A DNA stretch of 64,000 nucleotides, taken from an uncultured Prevotellaceae bacterium. GTDB lineage: Bacteria > Bacteroidota > Bacteroidia > Bacteroidales > Bacteroidaceae. Below the pieces are notes generated by a model. That model saw nothing but the letters and a program-made list of their open reading frames with translations. It was not told the origin of the DNA and ran no database searches. The stretch's first letter is position 1. Each line of letters starts with the position of its first letter. Positions 8,886-17,099 of the stretch are shown here, piece by piece. The position numbers and the translations under genes were made by a program. The stretch lies in the NCBI GenBank assembly GCA_946188345.1, contig CAMHUI010000007.1:1-64000 (forward strand), in the 5' to 3' direction.

Positions 8886-8913
8886 AACATCCATTATTAA
8901 AAACGTTAGCAAT

Positions 8914-11151
8914 ATGTCAAACTTAAGATTTCAGGTCGTCGGCGAGGCTTTCGCAAAGAAGCCGCTCGACGTCAGTGCACCGGAGGAGAGACCTTGTGAT
9001 TACTTCGGCAAGAAGGTCTTCAACCGCAAGAAAATGTACAAGTATCTGCCGAAGGACGTCTATGCCAAGATGGTCGACGTCATCGACCGCGGCGCCCGGC
9101 TCGACCGCGACGTGGCCGACCAGGTGGCTGCCGGCATGAGGCAGTGGGCGCAGGAGATGGGCGCCACGCACTACACCCACTGGTTTCAGCCCCTGACCGA
9201 AGGCACGGCCGAGAAGCACGACGCGTTCATCGAACATGACGGGAAGGGCGGCATGGTCGAGGAGTTCAGCGGCAAGTTGCTCGTTCAGCAGGAGCCTGAC
9301 GCCTCCAGCTTTCCCAGCGGCGGCATCCGCTCCACGTTCGAGGCCCGCGGCTATTCGGCCTGGGACCCCACCAGTCCTGTCTTCATCATCGACAACGCGC
9401 TCTGCATCCCCACAGTCTTTATATCCTATAGCGGCGAGTCGCTCGACTATAAGGCTCCGCTGCTGCGCGCCCTGAAGGCCGTCAGCCAGGCGGCCACCGA
9501 CGTCTGTCACTACTTCTATCCCGAGGTGAAGAAGGTGGTGGCCAACCTGGGGTGGGAGCAGGAGTATTTCCTCGTCGACGAGGGCCTCTACTCGGCCCGC
9601 CCCGACCTGCTGCTGACCGGTCGCACCCTGATGGGCCACGACTCGGCCAAGAACCAGCAGATGGACGACCACTACTTCGGTGCCATTCCGGAGCGGGTGG
9701 CGGCCTTCATGAAGGATCTTGAAATCCAGGCCTTGGAACTCGGCATCCCCTGCAAGACGCGCCACAACGAGGTGGCCCCCAACCAGTTTGAGGTGGCGCC
9801 CATCTTCGAGGAGTGCAACCTGGCCGTCGACCACAACATGCTGCTCATGTCGCTCATGCGGCGCGTGGCCCGCAAGCATGGTTTCCGGGCACTGCTCCAC
9901 GAGAAGCCTTTCGCCGGCATCAACGGCTCTGGCAAGCACAACAACTGGAGCCTGTCGACCGACACGGGCGTACTGCTCCATGCCCCGGGCAGGACGTCGG
10001 CCGACAAGGGCGCGGCGGCCACTGAGAACCTGCGCTTCGCTGTCTTCATCGTCGAGACCCTCATGGGCGTCTGTCGGCACAACGGACTCATCAAGGCCAG
10101 CATCATGTCGGCCTCGAATGCTCACCGGCTGGGCGCCAACGAGGCGCCACCAGCCATCATCTCGTCGTTCCTCGGCAAACAGGTGTCTGAACTCCTCGAC
10201 CACATCGAGAAGGCCGACGTCTCCGACATCCTCGCCATGGCCGGCAAGCAGGGACTGAAGATGGATATTCCCGAGATTCCCGAACTCTTCATCGACAACA
10301 CCGACCGCAACCGCACGTCGCCCTTCGCCTTCACCGGCAACCGATTTGAGTTCCGCGCCGTAGGCTCCGAGGCCAACTGCGCCTCAGCCATGATTGCCCT
10401 CAACAGTGCGGTGGCCGAAGCCTTGGTGGAGTTCAAGAAGCGAGTGGATGCCCGCATCCCTGAGTTCGAGAAGAAACTGGCAGGCACAGAACACAGCGCC
10501 GTGTTCCACGCCATCATCGACATCCTCCGCGAGGACATCAAGGTGTGCAAGCCCATCCGCTTCGATGGCAACGGCTACAGCGACGCGTGGAAGGCAGAAG
10601 CCGCCAAGCGTGGACTAGACACAGAAACTTCCTGCCCCGTCATCTTCGAGCGTTATCTCGACGAGGACAGCATCCGTATGTTCGAGAGCCTCGGTGTGAT
10701 GACAAAGAAGGAACTGGAGGCTCGCAACGAAGTGAAGTGGGAAACCTACACCAAGAAGATTCAGATTGAAGCTCGTGTGCTAGGCGACCTCTCCATGAAC
10801 CACATCATCCCCATTGCCACCAGCTATCAGAGCCAGCTCCTAAGAAACGTTGAGCGCATGTCGGGCGTATTCCCGAAGGAGAAGGCCAGCCAGCTGAATG
10901 TGCGCAACCTTAAGCTCATCGAGGAGATAGCAGAGCGCACAGCCACCATCGAAACACAGGTGGAGGAGCTTGTCAAGGTCCGCAAGGTTGCCAACAAGAT
11001 TGCAGACGAGCACCAGAAAGCCATCGCCTACCACGACACCATCGCCCCGATGTTCGACAAGATTCGCTACCAGATAGACAAGCTCGAACTCATCGTTGAC
11101 GACGGCCTCTGGCCTCTGCCCAAGTACCGCGAACTGTTGTTCATCAGGTAA
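8914..11151 (+). CDS. glnN: Glutamine synthetase type III
   Basis: A cytoplasmic enzyme that makes glutamine from glutamate, ammonia and ATP. Its 745 residues and sequence place it in the long type III (GlnN) group rather than the 450-470-residue type I group. Visible signatures are the N-terminal domain ending CDYFGKKVFNR, FPSGGIRSTFEARGY, the metal and substrate region ATDVCHYFYPEV, the signature KTRHNEVAPNQFEVAP and the ATP-site segment AGINGSGKHNNWSL. A long C-terminal helical part follows (EEIAERTATIETQVEELVKV). The start is MSNLRFQVVG at 8914; the ORF track begins inside gltD. The 28-base gap to gltD has no promoter, so it is cotranscribed with the GOGAT genes. Confidence 0.95.
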   Translation: MSNLRFQVVGEAFAKKPLDVSAPEERPCDYFGKKVFNRKKMYKYLPKDVYAKMVDVIDRGARLDRDVADQVAAGMRQWAQEMGATHYTHWFQPLTEGTAEKHDAFIEHDGKGGMVEEFSGKLLVQQEPDASSFPSGGIRSTFEARGYSAWDPTSPVFIIDNALCIPTVFISYSGESLDYKAPLLRALKAVSQAATDVCHYFYPEVKKVVANLGWEQEYFLVDEGLYSARPDLLLTGRTLMGHDSAKNQQMDDHYFGAIPERVAAFMKDLEIQALELGIPCKTRHNEVAPNQFEVAPIFEECNLAVDHNMLLMSLMRRVARKHGFRALLHEKPFAGINGSGKHNNWSLSTDTGVLLHAPGRTSADKGAAATENLRFAVFIVETLMGVCRHNGLIKASIMSASNAHRLGANEAPPAIISSFLGKQVSELLDHIEKADVSDILAMAGKQGLKMDIPEIPELFIDNTDRNRTSPFAFTGNRFEFRAVGSEANCASAMIALNSAVAEALVEFKKRVDARIPEFEKKLAGTEHSAVFHAIIDILREDIKVCKPIRFDGNGYSDAWKAEAAKRGLDTETSCPVIFERYLDEDSIRMFESLGVMTKKELEARNEVKWETYTKKIQIEARVLGDLSMNHIIPIATSYQSQLLRNVERMSGVFPKEKASQLNVRNLKLIEEIAERTATIETQVEELVKVRKVANKIADEHQKAIAYHDTIAPMFDKIRYQIDKLELIVDDGLWPLPKYRELLFIR

Positions 11152-11174
11152 GTCTAACACCTAAACTTTATATC

Positions 11175-11204
11175 AAAGGGAACCAAGCAAACTTGGTTCC
11201 CTTT
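11175..11204 (+). terminator. Terminator after glnN
   Basis: AAAGGGAACCAAG and CTTGGTTCCCTTT form a perfect 13-bp stem with a CAAA loop, followed by TTTCTT. It closes the gltB-gltD-glnN operon 23 bases past the stop. Confidence 0.9.
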
Positions 11205-11533
11205 TCTTATGACTTTCTTTTCCCCTATATTTTTCATCCTTTTTGAATTCAAGCAACTTTAGACAGATTCGTTCTCATATAGGATTAAAATTCATCTTAT
11301 CAAAATTGACAATAAAACAGTATAAGTAGTATATTGCGCAGTGTGTTAAGAAAGATTTTCGTAAGTTTCATACGATACGAATCATTTGTTTGTCCAATTT
11401 ACCTTCTAATCGCTCCACATCGTCTCTGATAGTGTGGTATATTTGGCTAAAAATAGTTAAAGAAAGTTTAGTCAACTGATAATCAGTACAAAAGCGTCTG
11501 AAATAAAGTTTTCAACGAGGATGAGTATTAAGA
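11205..11533. other. Gene-free stretch with repeat copy 1
   Basis: No intact gene. On the minus strand one frame stays open for 47 codons and ends DDVERLEGKLDKQMIRIV before a stop; it reads like the tail of a lost gene. The 3' part is copy 1 of a repeat that recurs at 12845. Confidence 0.5.
11442..11531 (+). repeat. Direct repeat flanking the winged-helix/membrane operon, copy 1
   Basis: Begins TTTGGCTAAAAATAGTTAA and ends AAGTTTTCAACGAGGATGAG plus TATTAA. The same two ends recur in the same order and orientation at 12845-12924; the middle part has diverged. Confidence 0.75.
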
Positions 11534-11571
11534 AAACAAGCGAAGTAACTTGAATGCTACTTCGCTTGTTT
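11534..11571 (-). terminator. Hairpin downstream of the winged-helix gene
   Basis: AAACAAGCGAAGTA and TACTTCGCTTGTTT form a perfect 14-bp stem with a 10-base loop, 32 bases past the stop of the minus-strand operon. The AT-rich ends suit termination on that strand. Confidence 0.8.
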
Positions 11572-11603
11572 ACTATTTGTAAATTAAGCCAATAATTGCA
11601 TTT

Positions 11604-11888
11604 TCATATTTTCAAATAACTCTTTAATGATTCAACATACTCCCCGAAGGCTTTCACCCCTATTGGCGTGATGCGGCAGAGCGTGCAGGGGCGCTTACCC
11701 TTGAAGGTCTTCTCCACCTCTATGTAGCCCGCCGCCGAGAGCTTGTCTATCTGTACACTCAGATTGCCCGCTGTAGCTCCCGTTTGCTCCTTGATATATG
11801 GGAACTCGGCCTCGTCGGCACTGATGAGCAGCGACATGACGGCCAGTCGCAATTCGGAATGGAGCAATGGGTCTAGTGGTTTGAACAT
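11604..11888 (-). CDS. Small winged-helix transcriptional regulator
   Basis: A 94-residue single-domain DNA-binding protein of the winged helix-turn-helix type (HTH_34/MarR-like by eye). LRLAVMSLLISADEAEFPYI, then GATAGNLSVQIDKLSAAGYI form the helix-turn-helix, and VEKTFKGKRPCTLCRITPIG forms the wing. It has no sensor domain. It lies 12 bases downstream of a six-TM membrane protein gene, a common pairing in which the regulator controls the membrane protein. The ligand is unknown. The pair is bracketed by two copies of a direct repeat. Confidence 0.85.
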   Translation of the reverse strand: MFKPLDPLLHSELRLAVMSLLISADEAEFPYIKEQTGATAGNLSVQIDKLSAAGYIEVEKTFKGKRPCTLCRITPIGVKAFGEYVESLKSYLKI

Positions 11889-11900
11889 GATTGTTCCTCC

Positions 11901-12527
11901 TTATTTTTGATTTTGTATGAGAATTGCCAATCCAGGTACAATCAATCCAATAGTGGCCACACCTGCCATCACGTAGAGTTGCGTATGCTCAGGGAAATGC
12001 AATGCACTAAAGAATCCTCCGATACCCGCTATGAGTCCACATATTTGAATGATGCGATTGCTGATGACGAGGCCTGTGATGGTTGTGCCCATTCCGAAAC
12101 ACAGGGAGATAACGCTGGTGATGCAACCGAAGACATACACTTTGGGCATAATCAGTTCCATTGGTAACATTCCGCAGCCGATAAAACCGAATATCATGCC
12201 TACGCCACAGCAGAACACTCCAAAAGTTGCCCACACATGTCCAATGACCTTCCCGACAAAGGTTGTCGGCACGCGCTCTCTTCGCTTGTCAATGAGCCAG
12301 TTGCCTGCATATCCTACCAGCCATAGTATGGCCCAAAGCATATTCCACGCCGGCCCGCCATGATTCTTCCACAGATATGCGATAAATAGCGAGAACGCTA
12401 CAACGCAGGCTCCCCACCAGATGAGTGGAATTGCCGAGTTTTTGTTGATGGTGCGTTGGCTGCGCTCTATAGATTCTCTAATGATCTCCAGACTGCGCTC
12501 GGCAGTCATGTTGTTCTTTTCTTCCAT
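11901..12527 (-). CDS. Six-TM membrane protein of unknown function
   Basis: A 208-residue inner-membrane protein. After a charged N-terminus (MTAERSLEIIRESIERSQRT) six hydrophobic segments are visible: PLIWWGACVVAFSLFIAYLW, MLWAILWLVGYAGNWL, WATFGVFCCGVGMIFGFIG, CITSVISLCFGMGTTITGLV, IIQICGLIAGIGGFFSAL and YVMAGVATIGLIVPGLAILI. It has no recognisable catalytic motif. It is first in a two-gene operon with the winged-helix regulator, and a -7 box lies 109 bases upstream. The start could be MEEKNNM or the internal MTAERS six codons later. Confidence 0.75.
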   Translation of the reverse strand: MEEKNNMTAERSLEIIRESIERSQRTINKNSAIPLIWWGACVVAFSLFIAYLWKNHGGPAWNMLWAILWLVGYAGNWLIDKRRERVPTTFVGKVIGHVWATFGVFCCGVGMIFGFIGCGMLPMELIMPKVYVFGCITSVISLCFGMGTTITGLVISNRIIQICGLIAGIGGFFSALHFPEHTQLYVMAGVATIGLIVPGLAILIQNQK

Positions 12528-12635
12528 TGTTGTTTCATTTTTTAATGATGTTTTACTTTTGATTTACTACTCTCTGGCCTTGTCCGTGCTCCTGCAGAAA
12601 GCACATCGAAAGCCAATTGTGTCCGGTTCACGGTG

Positions 12636-12643
12636 CAAAGATA
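12636..12643 (-). promoter_or_regulatory. -7 box for the six-TM/winged-helix operon
   Basis: TATCTTTG on the minus strand matches TAnnTTTG and gives a leader of about 100 bases. Confidence 0.65.
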
Positions 12644-12844
12644 GAGAAGTTTATAATATAAACCAAATTATATCGTAAATATTTTGTTTTAGAAGCTAAT
12701 ATTTAACATTTAGTAAGAGATAGTGTAGATGTAATAGGGTGATTTTAATACTTTCGAATTCTTTCTATAGTGAAAGAGGTCGCAGGATATGTTTGTCAAA
12801 TATGTCAGCGAACCGCCTTTGACCGCCTTAGACCGTGCGGTTTG

Positions 12845-12924
12845 TTTGGCTATAAATAGTTAAGATTGATGATAGTTGCTGACAATCAATTGCGAGTCAA
12901 GTTTTCAACGAGGATGAGTATTAA
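12845..12924 (+). repeat. Direct repeat flanking the winged-helix/membrane operon, copy 2
   Basis: Begins TTTGGCTATAAATAGTTAA and ends AAGTTTTCAACGAGGATGAG plus TATTAA. The first 19 bases differ at one position from copy 1, and the last 25 are identical. The spacing between the ends is 10 bases shorter than in copy 1. Confidence 0.75.
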
Positions 12925-13096
12925 TAGGCTTGTCTTTAAGCCTAAATTGCTTACCCCGGCGAGCAACAGCATCTATCATAGCTATAGAGACCTTCTGATC
13001 ATCGACAGAAACAATAAGTGAGAACCTTACGTTGTGAGTATTCCATCTTTCTTTGGCTTTATGATTGACAAAACTTGTTGTATAAGCATCACCACG
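12905..13096 (-). pseudogene. Decayed C-terminal coding fragment
   Basis: An open frame without a start, entered from an upstream in-frame stop, reads RGDAYTTSFVNHKAKERW, continues through VRFSLIVSVDDQKVSIAMID and ends KPINTHPR at a stop inside repeat copy 2. The composition is protein-like rather than random, with alternating hydrophobic and charged residues and AVARRGKQFRLKD. I do not recognise the family. The missing 5' part and in-frame stop suggest a relic of a lost or mobile gene. Confidence 0.4.
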
Positions 13097-13152
13097 TTAT
13101 TGTACAGAGAAGGAATGCGTATGCTTTTTCTGTATCGGAAAACCCGGAAAAA

Positions 13153-13184
13153 TTTGGAGTTATGAAAAAAACAATGTATCTTTG
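13153..13184 (+). promoter_or_regulatory. Well-matched promoter ahead of the 13509 gene
   Basis: TTTG (13153-13156), a 20-base spacer, then TATCTTTG (13177-13184): both the -33 and -7 Bacteroidetes elements are present. Transcription would start about 320 bases before the next clear gene. Confidence 0.75.
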
Positions 13185-13508
13185 CACCATATTCCTAAAA
13201 TGCGACGAATATGAGTTACACTGAAATAGCTACCCCTATGCCCCTTCTCCCCCTGACATACACCCGCGACGCTGCGCCCTGCCCGACATTCTTGGACAGG
13301 ACGGGCGAGGCCGTCCGTAGCACCGGCGGCGTCTGTGGCGGCAGGTGCGAGGTAAAAGCTAACCCCCATTACCTATATTTAAGGAATATAAAAAATGTGC
13401 CTGTGCGCGCAGTAACTCATACGACACGTTTCAATCACGACAGAAAAGATTGAGGCATGCCGCACTTGTATTTATCTTTTTTGTTTCACACTAAAAACAA
13501 CAAATTTT
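13185..13508 (+). other. Long leader of the 13509 gene
   Basis: About 320 bases lie between the promoter and the secreted-protein start. An 80-codon ORF (13211-13453, starting MSYTEIATPMPLL) would be the first ATG on the transcript. Its cysteine-, proline- and arginine-rich translation does not look like a folded protein. The middle is GC-rich (CGGCGGCGTCTGTGGCGGC), the ends AT-rich. It may be an untranslated leader or a short regulatory ORF. Confidence 0.4.
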
Positions 13509-14726
13509 ATGAAAACTAGACAAATTCTATTATTGGCTGTGCTCTTTGCGATAGCATTGGGCACGCGGGCGCAAATCACACTGCTGGACCCCGTTGTCAC
13601 AGACTCGTACATGGCATTTGTGGGCGAGAATCAAACGAACAACTACCGATTTACACTCGACACCTATGAATGGGAGGAAGATCACGGACCGCAGTTCCAA
13701 CTCACTATTGAGCCGCTTGATGCAACGAAGCCTTCACAATTCACTTCGTCTGACCTCAGCGACCCCAACTATTGGGAGCCGATGTTTCGTAGTATTACGA
13801 AGCAGATGGCTGGTGAAGAGATGACAGCACAAGACAACGTGAAGCGGCTGTACGTGAAGAACGTGGCGTTGCTGGACGCTCAGTTCGGTGACTACGAGGA
13901 ACTGCATATTATCAGCATAGAGGCGGCTGGTGACTATACTATTCCCAATGGAAGCTTCAACGGCTGCAAAAAACTGGAAACGCTTGACTGCAATGTGCAA
14001 GGCACACTGACTCTCGGTTCAAACATAGTGAACAACCAACCGGCTTTCACGGTAAAGGTATATACCAAGCAGAGTGTTCAGGCTTGGAATGAGTATAAAG
14101 CGAATTCGGGGGCAAACTTTACGGTGGATGACAGTGAGGTTGTTGATACCAACGCTCCGAAGATTAACGCTGTAAACTTGAATCTTACGGTAAATGACGA
14201 GAACCGCATCTTCGACCTGCTTGACCAAAGCGGAAAGCAGGAGGAAGGCGAGTCCATCGTCAAATATGTGCTCAACAGTTTCAAGGCGACGACTTCGGGC
14301 GACGTGAAGGAACTCTTCATGGAATATAGTGTTTTCCCTGCCTCTGAAAGTGGTCAGCAGCATGAATGGAAACAGTTGTATGCCAGCAACGAGGGCAATG
14401 GTGCTTGGAGTTATTCCGGGCCTGCTATTAACGTGACTCAGGGTTTGCAGAGCAACACAGAGTACCGTTTGGAGTTTTCTTTCAATACAGACTATATTGA
14501 TCAATATGGCCGCACACATTACCCGACTGACGGGCAAACCGTCCGTATCGCTTTCAATACCGGCGACCTCTCGACGGGTATCCACAACGTGCATACAACC
14601 GCTGCGACCTCCAGCCTCCGATACAACCTCAACGGACAGCGTGTCGCAGACAGTTATAAGGGCATAATCGTTACAGATGGTAAGAAAATCATTGTTAATA
14701 CTAAACCCTCTGCCCATATCCTCTGA
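13509..14726 (+). CDS. Secreted protein with C-terminal sorting-domain-like tail
   Basis: A 405-residue exported protein of unknown function. The signal peptide is MKTRQILLLAVLFAIALGTRAQ. The middle has no motif I recognise; it is rich in beta-strand-like sequence, and the 270-340 region could be an immunoglobulin-like fold. The tail LRYNLNGQRVADSYKGIIV followed by DGKKIIVNTK matches the usual type A C-terminal domain of type IX cargo in Prevotella (YNLNGQRV, then GI-V, then GKK-V). The T9SS core genes lie 2.4 kb downstream. Surface localisation by that system is an inference. The gene is monocistronic, between a strong promoter and a clear terminator. Confidence 0.75.
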   Translation: MKTRQILLLAVLFAIALGTRAQITLLDPVVTDSYMAFVGENQTNNYRFTLDTYEWEEDHGPQFQLTIEPLDATKPSQFTSSDLSDPNYWEPMFRSITKQMAGEEMTAQDNVKRLYVKNVALLDAQFGDYEELHIISIEAAGDYTIPNGSFNGCKKLETLDCNVQGTLTLGSNIVNNQPAFTVKVYTKQSVQAWNEYKANSGANFTVDDSEVVDTNAPKINAVNLNLTVNDENRIFDLLDQSGKQEEGESIVKYVLNSFKATTSGDVKELFMEYSVFPASESGQQHEWKQLYASNEGNGAWSYSGPAINVTQGLQSNTEYRLEFSFNTDYIDQYGRTHYPTDGQTVRIAFNTGDLSTGIHNVHTTAATSSLRYNLNGQRVADSYKGIIVTDGKKIIVNTKPSAHIL

Positions 14727-14756
14727 TGTTTTGTGTTACTAAGCAATAGGAACTCA

Positions 14757-14790
14757 AAAGGCTGAATCCCAAGCAAGAGATTCAGCCTTT
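14757..14790 (+). terminator. Terminator after the 13509 gene
   Basis: AAAGGCTGAATC and GATTCAGCCTTT form a perfect 12-bp stem with a 10-base loop, followed by CTTCATT, 30 bases past the stop. Confidence 0.85.
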
Positions 14791-14838
14791 CTTCATTACG
14801 TGAGAAGAGCAGCAAACTGCAATTCCGAAACGGTGCTT

Positions 14839-15108
14839 TTACTCTTCTGTATCCCAATCACCTTGTGCCCGGACGCGGGCCGGACCTCTGCCGCCGCCAT
14901 AGCCCAAGCCGGAATCTCCTCCTTCTACAGAGGTAACACTCCCCTGCAAGAATCTCCGCCTGCCGACGCAAAGACTCAAAGATATTTGGGAAATATCGTT
15001 TCCCGATGCATTGGATGACAAGGGCGGTGAAAACCTAAAAAGAACTAAATCTTCGCACGAAAGTGCACCTTCTATGCAGAAAATGACTATATTTGCATCA
15101 CCATGCAA
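14839..15108 (-). other. Uncertain minus-strand ORF, possible gene relic
   Basis: An 89-codon frame ends SVEGGDSGLGYGGGRGPARV plus RAQGDWDTEE. The last 30 residues look like a genuine acidic and glycine-rich tail, while the first half (MHGDANIVIFCIEGALSCED) does not. No promoter faces it. It may be a remnant of a larger gene or a repeated short ORF; I would not annotate a function. Confidence 0.25.
15088..15095 (+). promoter_or_regulatory. -7 box for the yqeY-like gene
   Basis: TATATTTG matches TAnnTTTG, 65 bases before the start codon at 15160. Confidence 0.65.
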
Positions 15109-15159
15109 ACCTCTTAGAGGTGTAACAGGAAATAAACAACAGATAAAAACATCAGTATT

Positions 15160-15618
15160 ATGACACTATTCGACCAAATCAGTGAAGACATCAAGGCCGC
15201 GATGAAAGCTCGCGACAAAGTGCGTCTGGAGACGCTGCGCAATATCAAGAAAGTATTTCTGGAGGCGAAGACTGCTCCCGGAGCCAACGACACATTGGCC
15301 GATGCCGACGCCCTGAAGATTATCGCCAAGCTGGCCAAGCAGGGCAAAGAGACGGCAACGACCTACACGCAGGCAGGCCGTCAGGACCTGGCCGATGCCG
15401 AGCTGGCACAGGTGGAGGTTCTGGAGAGCTACCTGCCGAAGCAGCTCTCCCCGGAGGAGATAGCGGCTGAGGTGAAGAAGATTATCGCTGAGGTGGGAGC
15501 CACGAGCATGAAGGAGATGGGTCGCGTGATGGGTACCGCCAGCAAGCTGCTGGCCGGCAAGGCCGACGGCCGCGTCATCTCAGAAATCGTCAAGAAACTC
15601 CTGGCAGGGAGCAATTAG
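15160..15618 (+). CDS. GatB/YqeY domain protein
   Basis: A 152-residue cytoplasmic protein of the YqeY family, related to the C-terminal domain of GatB in the tRNA-dependent amidotransferase. MTLFDQISEDIKAAMKARDK, then RLETLRNIKKVFLEAK, AGRQDLADAELAQVEVLESY and LPKQLSPEEI are family signatures, and the usual length is about 150. The exact role is unknown; the GatB homology suggests tRNA binding. It is a monocistronic gene with its own promoter. The 600 bases downstream carry a 22-nt-period repeat array. Confidence 0.93.
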   Translation: MTLFDQISEDIKAAMKARDKVRLETLRNIKKVFLEAKTAPGANDTLADADALKIIAKLAKQGKETATTYTQAGRQDLADAELAQVEVLESYLPKQLSPEEIAAEVKKIIAEVGATSMKEMGRVMGTASKLLAGKADGRVISEIVKKLLAGSN

Positions 15619-16230
15619 TCATTAACTGTCCACAGCGAATACTGCGAGCCCCAGAATGGCAGGGACAAATAGTCTGGTTGCCTGAAGCCCCAGTATTGGT
15701 TTCTCACCTTCACTTTTTTTGAGGTGGGTGCTTTGAAAATAGTTGACAAAAATCCCTTTTTGGGGCTCAGGGAATCGCATCTTTTGAAAATTTTTTCCTG
15801 GCGGGCGCAAATAACGCAGCCATGGGTTACTATGGCTAATAGTCTGATAATGAAGCAGATGGGGCTGTCGCGGTCGCCGGAAGGTGATAAAACGGCCACT
15901 TGAGACGAGTTTTCGGACAGCGCCAAACGACGCTTCACCCAGACTTTCGGTACAAAAGTCTTGACGATTTGCCGCTAATCGTATGATGATTTGGTACAAA
16001 AGTCCTCACGATTTGGTACAAAAGTCTTGACGATTTGTACCAAAAGTCTGTAAAGGTAGCAAGTTCCCCCTCGGAAGGTTGGCCTAAAAGGTCTGGTTTT
16101 TTCGCTGGAACGAGGAGTTTCCATGACAGGATTTTTCAGGCAAAAATCTTGACAAAAGGTATGGCCGATGGATGGCGGATGGTCGTCGTTCGCGGTCAAT
16201 TGTTGCATTTTGGAAATACTTTTTGTTGAT
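15619..16230. other. Gene-free stretch with 22-nt repeat array A
   Basis: Frames open here (for example 15622-15999 minus) are built largely from repeat sequence and are not credible genes. The main content is the array at 15950-16059. AGTTGACAAAAATC at 15741 and CAAAAATCTTGACAAAAGG at 16141 bracket it and resemble the flanks of array B. Confidence 0.6.
15950..16059 (-). repeat. 22-nt-period tandem repeat array A
   Basis: Five consecutive 22-mers on the plus strand: GTACAAAAGTCTTGACGATT+TG, CCGCTAATCGTATGATGATT+TG, GTACAAAAGTCCTCACGATT+TG, an exact repeat of the first, and a partial TACCAAAAGTCTG unit. On the minus strand it contains AGACTTTTGGTACAAATCG, a 19-mer also present in array B at 47 kb. 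Confidence 0.9.
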
Positions 16231-16995
16231 ATGATGAAGGCAAAGGATATTATCAGTTATATGGAGTCGTTGCGCGATGATGAGCAGCGGCGGGTGCTGA
16301 TGCGTTTCTTCAAGACGGGTCCTGGTGAGTATGGCTACGGCGATGAGTTTCTGGGTCTGAAGGTTCCCGTGACGCGCGAGGTGGTTGCTCTTGTGGTTCG
16401 TGACACGTCGCTGGCGGAGGTTCCCCAGCTGCTGGAGTGTCGCTGGCATGAGGTTCGTCTGTGTGGGTTGCTGATGTTGGTATGGCACTTCGAACGGCTG
16501 TCGACGCGCCGGCTGGCCACCGACGGCGAGGCGATGCGTCGGCGGGACGAACTGCTGACGCTCTATCTTACGTATGGCCACCGGGCAAACAACTGGGACT
16601 TGGTTGACATGTCGGCTCCGAAGATTCTGGGTCATTGGCTCATGCTGCCGTCGGCACTGGGCGGCGAGGACTATAAGCGGCAGCTGATGGACGAGCTGGC
16701 GGCGAGCCCGTGCCTGTGGAAGCAGCGGATGTCGATGGTGTGCACGTGGAAGACGATGCAGCTGGGCGATGCGTCTTGGTGCCTGCGCTATGCCGAGCGC
16801 CACCTGCACCATCCTCACGACCTGATGCACAAGGCCGTGGGTTGGATGCTGCGCGAGCTGGGCAAGCGGGTGTCGATGGACCTGCTGCGCGACTTTCTGG
16901 CGCAACACGCCCATGAGATGTCACGCACGACGCTGCGCTATGCCATCGAGAAGATGGACGAGGAGGAGAGAAAAACATATCTGATTAGTAGTTAG
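16231..16995 (+). CDS. DNA alkylation repair protein (AlkD-like HEAT repeat)
   Basis: A 254-residue cytoplasmic protein of the AlkD family, DNA glycosylases that remove positively charged alkylated bases using a HEAT-repeat cradle. Visible features are GDEFLGLKVPVTREVVA near the N-terminus, the diagnostic NNWDLVDMSAPKILG, WKQRMSMVCTWKTM and LMHKAVGWMLRELGKR. Trp and Asp of the NNWDLVD segment correspond to the active cleft. The start is MMKAKD at 16231 (MKAKD at 16234 is possible); the ORF track begins 21 codons earlier in non-conserved sequence. A clean -7 box is missing: TACTTTTTG has one T too many. Confidence 0.92.
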   Translation: MMKAKDIISYMESLRDDEQRRVLMRFFKTGPGEYGYGDEFLGLKVPVTREVVALVVRDTSLAEVPQLLECRWHEVRLCGLLMLVWHFERLSTRRLATDGEAMRRRDELLTLYLTYGHRANNWDLVDMSAPKILGHWLMLPSALGGEDYKRQLMDELAASPCLWKQRMSMVCTWKTMQLGDASWCLRYAERHLHHPHDLMHKAVGWMLRELGKRVSMDLLRDFLAQHAHEMSRTTLRYAIEKMDEEERKTYLISS

Positions 16996-17099
16996 TTATT
17001 AGGATGCCCATCGTCAGGGGGGAGGACTGATGGGTAATAAGTAATAGCTGTTTTTTGATGGTTGACACAATAAAACGCCTGCCTGTGCGTTATTAAGAT

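Larger units (their letters stand above)
12644..13152. other. Gene-poor stretch with repeat copy 2 and a decayed gene end
   Basis: No intact gene on either strand. It holds the second copy of the direct repeat (12845-12924) and a 64-codon open fragment on the minus strand. The rest is AT-rich with no further structure that I can see. Confidence 0.5.

Noticed and set aside
8923-10203. 426-codon minus-strand ORF opposite glnN
   Set aside because: Antisense shadow; the glnN frame contains the conserved glutamine synthetase motifs.
15622-15999. 125-codon minus-strand ORF starting MYQIIIRLAANRQDFC
   Set aside because: Its start and first 20 codons are repeat array sequence; the remainder shows no protein-like pattern or promoter.
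15950-16059. 22-nt arrays as a CRISPR or mini-CRISPR
   Set aside because: Units are contiguous with no spacers, are too short, and no cas gene is present.
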